Source: an uncultured Tateyamaria sp. (GTDB lineage Bacteria > Pseudomonadota > Alphaproteobacteria > Rhodobacterales > Rhodobacteraceae). Taken from it: 64,000 bases of DNA. The DNA lies in contig NZ_CANMEU010000006.1 in NCBI RefSeq assembly GCF_947497045.1, positions 62,001 to 126,000 of the forward strand, given 5' to 3'. Positions 61,288-64,000 of this stretch are shown one piece after another; positions within the stretch are counted from its first letter, which is position 1; each line of letters opens with the position of its first letter. A program made the position numbers and the translations under genes. The notes beneath the pieces were generated by a model that saw nothing but the letters and a program-made list of their open reading frames with translations, did not search any database and was not told where the DNA came from.

Positions 61288-62829
61288 ATGGGTATCCAAG
61301 CAGCAGAGATTTCTGCAATCCTGAAAGACCAGATCAAGAACTTTGGTCAGGAAGCAGAAGTGGCCGAAGTGGGCCGCGTTTTGTCCGTGGGTGACGGGAT
61401 TGCCCGTGTTTATGGCCTCGACAATGTCCAAGCCGGTGAGATGGTCGAATTCCCCGGCGGCATTCAGGGCATGGCCCTGAACCTCGAAACCGACAACGTC
61501 GGTGTGGTGATCTTCGGTTCTGACCGGGACATCAAGGAAGGCGACACCGTCAAGCGCACGAACTCCATCGTGGACGTGCCCGTGGGCAACGAACTGTTGG
61601 GTCGGGTCGTGGACGGCCTTGGCAACCCGCTGGACGGCAAAGGCCCGATCAACGCCGCGCAGCGGTCGGTTGCGGACGTCAAGGCCCCCGGCATCATCCC
61701 CCGCAAATCGGTGCACGAACCGATGGCGACCGGCCTCAAGGCTGTGGACGCGATGATCCCGATTGGCCGTGGCCAGCGTGAATTGATCATTGGTGACCGT
61801 CAGACCGGCAAGACCGCCGTGGCCCTCGACGCGATCCTGAACCAGAAATCCTATAACGACGCCGCTGGCGATGACGAGAGCAAGAAGCTCTACTGCATCT
61901 ACGTTGCCGTTGGCCAGAAACGCTCGACTGTGGCGCAGCTGGTGAAGAAGCTCGAAGAGTCCGGCGCGATTGAGTATTCGATCGTTGTGGCCGCGACCGC
62001 GTCCGATCCGGCACCGATGCAGTTCCTTGCACCTTATGCGGCGACTTCGATGGCGGAATTCTTCCGCGACAATGGCCGCCACGCGCTGATCATCTACGAT
62101 GACCTTTCCAAACAGGCCGTGTCCTATCGTCAGATGTCGCTGCTGCTGCGTCGCCCACCGGGCCGCGAAGCCTATCCCGGCGACGTTTTCTACCTTCACT
62201 CGCGCCTTCTGGAACGCTCGGCCAAGCTGAACGAAGACAATGGTGCGGGCTCGCTGACCGCGCTGCCGATCATCGAGACCCAAGGCGGGGACGTGTCGGC
62301 CTTTATCCCGACCAACGTGATTTCGATCACCGACGGTCAGATCTTCCTTGAGACGGAACTGTTCTATCAGGGCATTCGTCCGGCGGTGAACACCGGTCTG
62401 TCGGTGAGCCGGGTTGGCTCCTCGGCCCAAACGGACGCGATGTCCTCCGTTGCTGGCCCCGTGAAACTGTCGCTGGCTCAGTACCGCGAGATGGCGGCTT
62501 TTGCCCAGTTCGGTTCGGACCTTGATGCCGCCACGCAGCAGTTGCTGAACCGGGGTGCGCGCCTGACCGAGCTGATGAAGCAGCCGCAATATTCGCCCCT
62601 GACCAATGCCGAAATCGTCTGCGTTATCTTTGCAGGCACCAACGGTTATCTGGACAAGGTGTCCGTGTCCAAGGTGGGCGAATTCGAAGCCAGCCTGCTC
62701 AAGTTCCTGCGCAGCCAGAAAACGGATTTCCTCAAGTGGATTTCGGACGAAGACCCCAAATTCAAATCGGGTGAGAACGTCGACAAGATGAAGGCGGTCC
62801 TCGACGAGTTCGCTTCGACCTTCGCTTGA
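61288..62829 (+). CDS. atpA: F0F1 ATP synthase subunit alpha
   Basis: 513 residues, forms the catalytic hexamer with beta. Walker [14 protein letters not shown] (about 169-181), the family block [20 protein letters not shown] (about 292-311) and [17 protein letters not shown]. The start is the codon immediately after the atpH stop. Confidence 0.98.
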   Translation: MGIQAAEISAILKDQIKNFGQEAEVAEVGRVLSVGDGIARVYGLDNVQAGEMVEFPGGIQGMALNLETDNVGVVIFGSDRDIKEGDTVKRTNSIVDVPVGNELLGRVVDGLGNPLDGKGPINAAQRSVADVKAPGIIPRKSVHEPMATGLKAVDAMIPIGRGQRELIIGDRQTGKTAVALDAILNQKSYNDAAGDDESKKLYCIYVAVGQKRSTVAQLVKKLEESGAIEYSIVVAATASDPAPMQFLAPYAATSMAEFFRDNGRHALIIYDDLSKQAVSYRQMSLLLRRPPGREAYPGDVFYLHSRLLERSAKLNEDNGAGSLTALPIIETQGGDVSAFIPTNVISITDGQIFLETELFYQGIRPAVNTGLSVSRVGSSAQTDAMSSVAGPVKLSLAQYREMAAFAQFGSDLDAATQQLLNRGARLTELMKQPQYSPLTNAEIVCVIFAGTNGYLDKVSVSKVGEFEASLLKFLRSQKTDFLKWISDEDPKFKSGENVDKMKAVLDEFASTFA

Positions 62830-62844
62830 TCGGGAGGTAGGGCA

Positions 62845-63717
62845 ATGCCAAATCTCAAGGACCTGAAAAACAGGATCGAGTCGGTCAAATCGACCCGCAA
62901 GATCACCAAGGCCATGCAAATGGTGGCCGCCGCGAAATTGCGGCGGGCGCAAGAGGCTGCCGAACAATCACGGCCCTATGCCGAACGGTTCAATGCCGTG
63001 ATGGCGGGCCTGTCCTCGGCCGCGTCCGGGTCAGACAGCGCACCCAAGCTGCTGTCGGGCACGGGGTCGGACCAAGTGCATCTGCTGGTCGTGATGACCT
63101 CTGAGCGGGGCCTGTGCGGTGGGTTCAACACCAACATCGCCAAACTGGCGCGCACCCATGCCGCCAAGTTGCGAGACGAGGGCAAGACAGTCAAGGTTTT
63201 GACAGTCGGCAAAAAGGGCCGCGATCAGCTGAAACGGGATCTCGGCGACAAGTTCGTTGGTCACGTGGACATGTCCGAGGTCAAGCGGATGTCCTATGCG
63301 GACGCCCAAGGCGTGGCCAAGGATGTGCTGGGCCGCTTTGATGCGGGCGAGTTCGATGTGGCAACGATCTTTTTCGCGCGCTTCCAGAACGTGGTGACGC
63401 AAATCCCGACCGCGCAGCAGATCATTCCCTTTGCGGTGCCCGAAGGGTACGAGGCAAGCGAGACGCTGTATGACTACGAGCCGGACGAAGAGGCCATCCT
63501 GGCCGATCTTCTGCCGCGCGCCGTGGCCACGTCGATCTTTTCGGCCCTGCTGGAAAACGGCGCATCCGAACAAGGTGCGCGGATGTCGGCAATGGACAAC
63601 GCGACTCGCAATGCGGGCGACATGATCGACCAACTCACGATCCAGTACAACCGCTCGCGTCAGGCCGTGATCACGAACGAGCTGATCGAAATTATTTCCG
63701 GCGCGGAGGCTTTGTGA
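62845..63717 (+). CDS. atpG: F0F1 ATP synthase subunit gamma
   Basis: The central rotor stalk. 290 residues with the N-terminal [23 protein letters not shown] pattern, [13 protein letters not shown] (about 87-99) and the C-terminal [19 protein letters not shown] helix. GGGAGGT precedes ATG 62845. Its stop overlaps the start of a small unfamiliar ORF. Confidence 0.97.
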   Translation: MPNLKDLKNRIESVKSTRKITKAMQMVAAAKLRRAQEAAEQSRPYAERFNAVMAGLSSAASGSDSAPKLLSGTGSDQVHLLVVMTSERGLCGGFNTNIAKLARTHAAKLRDEGKTVKVLTVGKKGRDQLKRDLGDKFVGHVDMSEVKRMSYADAQGVAKDVLGRFDAGEFDVATIFFARFQNVVTQIPTAQQIIPFAVPEGYEASETLYDYEPDEEAILADLLPRAVATSIFSALLENGASEQGARMSAMDNATRNAGDMIDQLTIQYNRSRQAVITNELIEIISGAEAL

Positions 63718-63908
63718 TGAGCGATCAGTACGATCCTGCAAAGTCAATGAACCCGGGCGACCCTGCCGCTATGCGATGGGCGATGGACATCGTTAACCGA
63801 ATGGATGTCACAACTCTAGAAGAGTTGGACTTTGATGACAGTAGCAAGCTCAGAGCTTTCAAAGAGGCTCGTGAAAGCAAAATGAATTCCGGCGTGGAAG
63901 CGCTGTAA
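63717..63908 (+). CDS. Small protein of 63 residues between atpG and atpD
   Basis: ATG 63717 overlaps the atpG stop (TGATG), so it is translated by coupling; GTG 63714 is an alternative. The protein begins [19 protein letters not shown] and is acidic and helical (RWAMDIVNRM, TLEELDFDDSSKLRAFKEAR), with no membrane segment or Cys. I do not recognise it. By hand count its DNA is about 50% GC, clearly below the neighbouring atp genes. Most atp operons have gamma directly followed by beta. It could be a regulator or assembly factor of the ATP synthase, or a fortuitous insertion. Confidence 0.65.
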   Translation: MSDQYDPAKSMNPGDPAAMRWAMDIVNRMDVTTLEELDFDDSSKLRAFKEARESKMNSGVEAL

Positions 63909-63926
63909 GAGAACCGGAGACGAAAC

Positions 63927-64000
63927 ATGGCAAACGCTAAAGGCAAAATTACACAAGTCATCGGGGCCGTCGTCGACGTCCAGTTCGATGACCACCTGCC
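63927..64000 (+). CDS. atpD: F0F1 ATP synthase subunit beta, N-terminus only
   Basis: The first 24 codons before the window ends: [20 protein letters not shown], the standard beta-subunit start. CCGGAGA lies 8 bp upstream of ATG 63927. The catalytic part lies outside the window. Confidence 0.93.
   Translation, partial: MANAKGKITQVIGAVVDVQFDDHL

Noticed and set aside
61111-62967. Minus-strand 618-codon frame opposite atpA
   Set aside because: Shadow of one of the most conserved genes known.
1-64000. CRISPR arrays, tRNA or rRNA genes, insertion sequences, prophage
   Set aside because: I found no spaced direct repeats, cloverleaf genes, transposase-like proteins or phage structural genes by reading; a tool search could still find a degenerate case.

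Overview
The window is one contiguous stretch of a GC-rich alphaproteobacterial chromosome, almost certainly a member of the Rhodobacteraceae (Roseobacter group). The evidence is the gene content. There is an F1-ATPase operon (atpH-A-G-x-D) with no F0 genes in front of it, a 44-residue aa3-type cytochrome oxidase subunit IV, a 3-methylmercaptopropionyl-CoA-dehydrogenase-like acyl-CoA dehydrogenase, a phaA/phaB pair, a DUF6173-like protein and ETF-ubiquinone oxidoreductase. Nearly all genes are housekeeping or conserved accessory genes. I see no phage, insertion sequence, CRISPR array, tRNA or rRNA.

Layout. 1-3.6 kb: 3' part of rsmE, a GNAT acetyltransferase, a membrane protein and gshA. 3.6-7.9 kb (minus strand): LysE exporter, small ORF, plsY, and a pyrB / tail-anchored protein / dihydroorotase-homologue operon in which the dihydroorotase lacks key active-site residues. 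8-15 kb: type-4 uracil-DNA glycosylase without the Fe-S cysteines, second LysE exporter, moaB, and a two-gene RND efflux system. 15-22.9 kb: DsbD-alpha-like protein, YqgE, tsaC, acyl-CoA dehydrogenase plus MBL hydrolase, DUF6173-like protein, CoxIV, lipoprotein, azlCD. 22.9-27 kb: molybdenum-cofactor operon fdhD-mobA-mobB-moeA, in which moeA carries an extra N-terminal domain. 27-36.4 kb: membrane protein, greA, a VOC protein divergent from soxR with a visible SoxR operator, ETF-QO, TPR protein, ispE, polyprenyl synthase, DUF2007 protein, methyltransferase, DUF465 protein. 36.4-43 kb: EamA transporter and LysR, a 39-residue gene with its own promoter and terminator, phaB, phaA, an EAL phosphodiesterase, tag, rpsD. 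43-46 kb: a 541-residue protein with a peptidoglycan-binding-like N-terminus and a DNase-I-fold nuclease. 46-54.6 kb: hisC-tyrC-extensin operon, DUF2125 protein, ChaC, a MotA/TolQ/ExbB-like protein with a long coiled-coil OmpA partner, M23 peptidase. 54.6-60.3 kb: clpA, gloB, a methyltransferase and an RTX-like protein. 60.7-64 kb: atpH-A-G, a 63-residue insert gene, and the start of atpD.

How the parts relate. Several short operons are tied together by 1-11 bp overlaps: pyrB to the dihydroorotase homologue, fdhD to moeA, hisC to the extensin-like gene, lysR-eamA, clpA-M23 and azlC-azlD. Three TTAA-N7-TTAA sites, the CtrA half-site arrangement, lie in non-coding DNA between 36 and 45 kb. The most unusual items are the 63-residue ORF between atpG and atpD, the peptidoglycan-binding-like/nuclease locus at 43-46 kb, the non-catalytic-looking dihydroorotase, and an identical 24-nt palindromic element found both inside the start of a GNAT gene and as the arms of a convergent terminator 16 kb away. 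I do not see a clearly new multi-gene defence or biosynthetic system.
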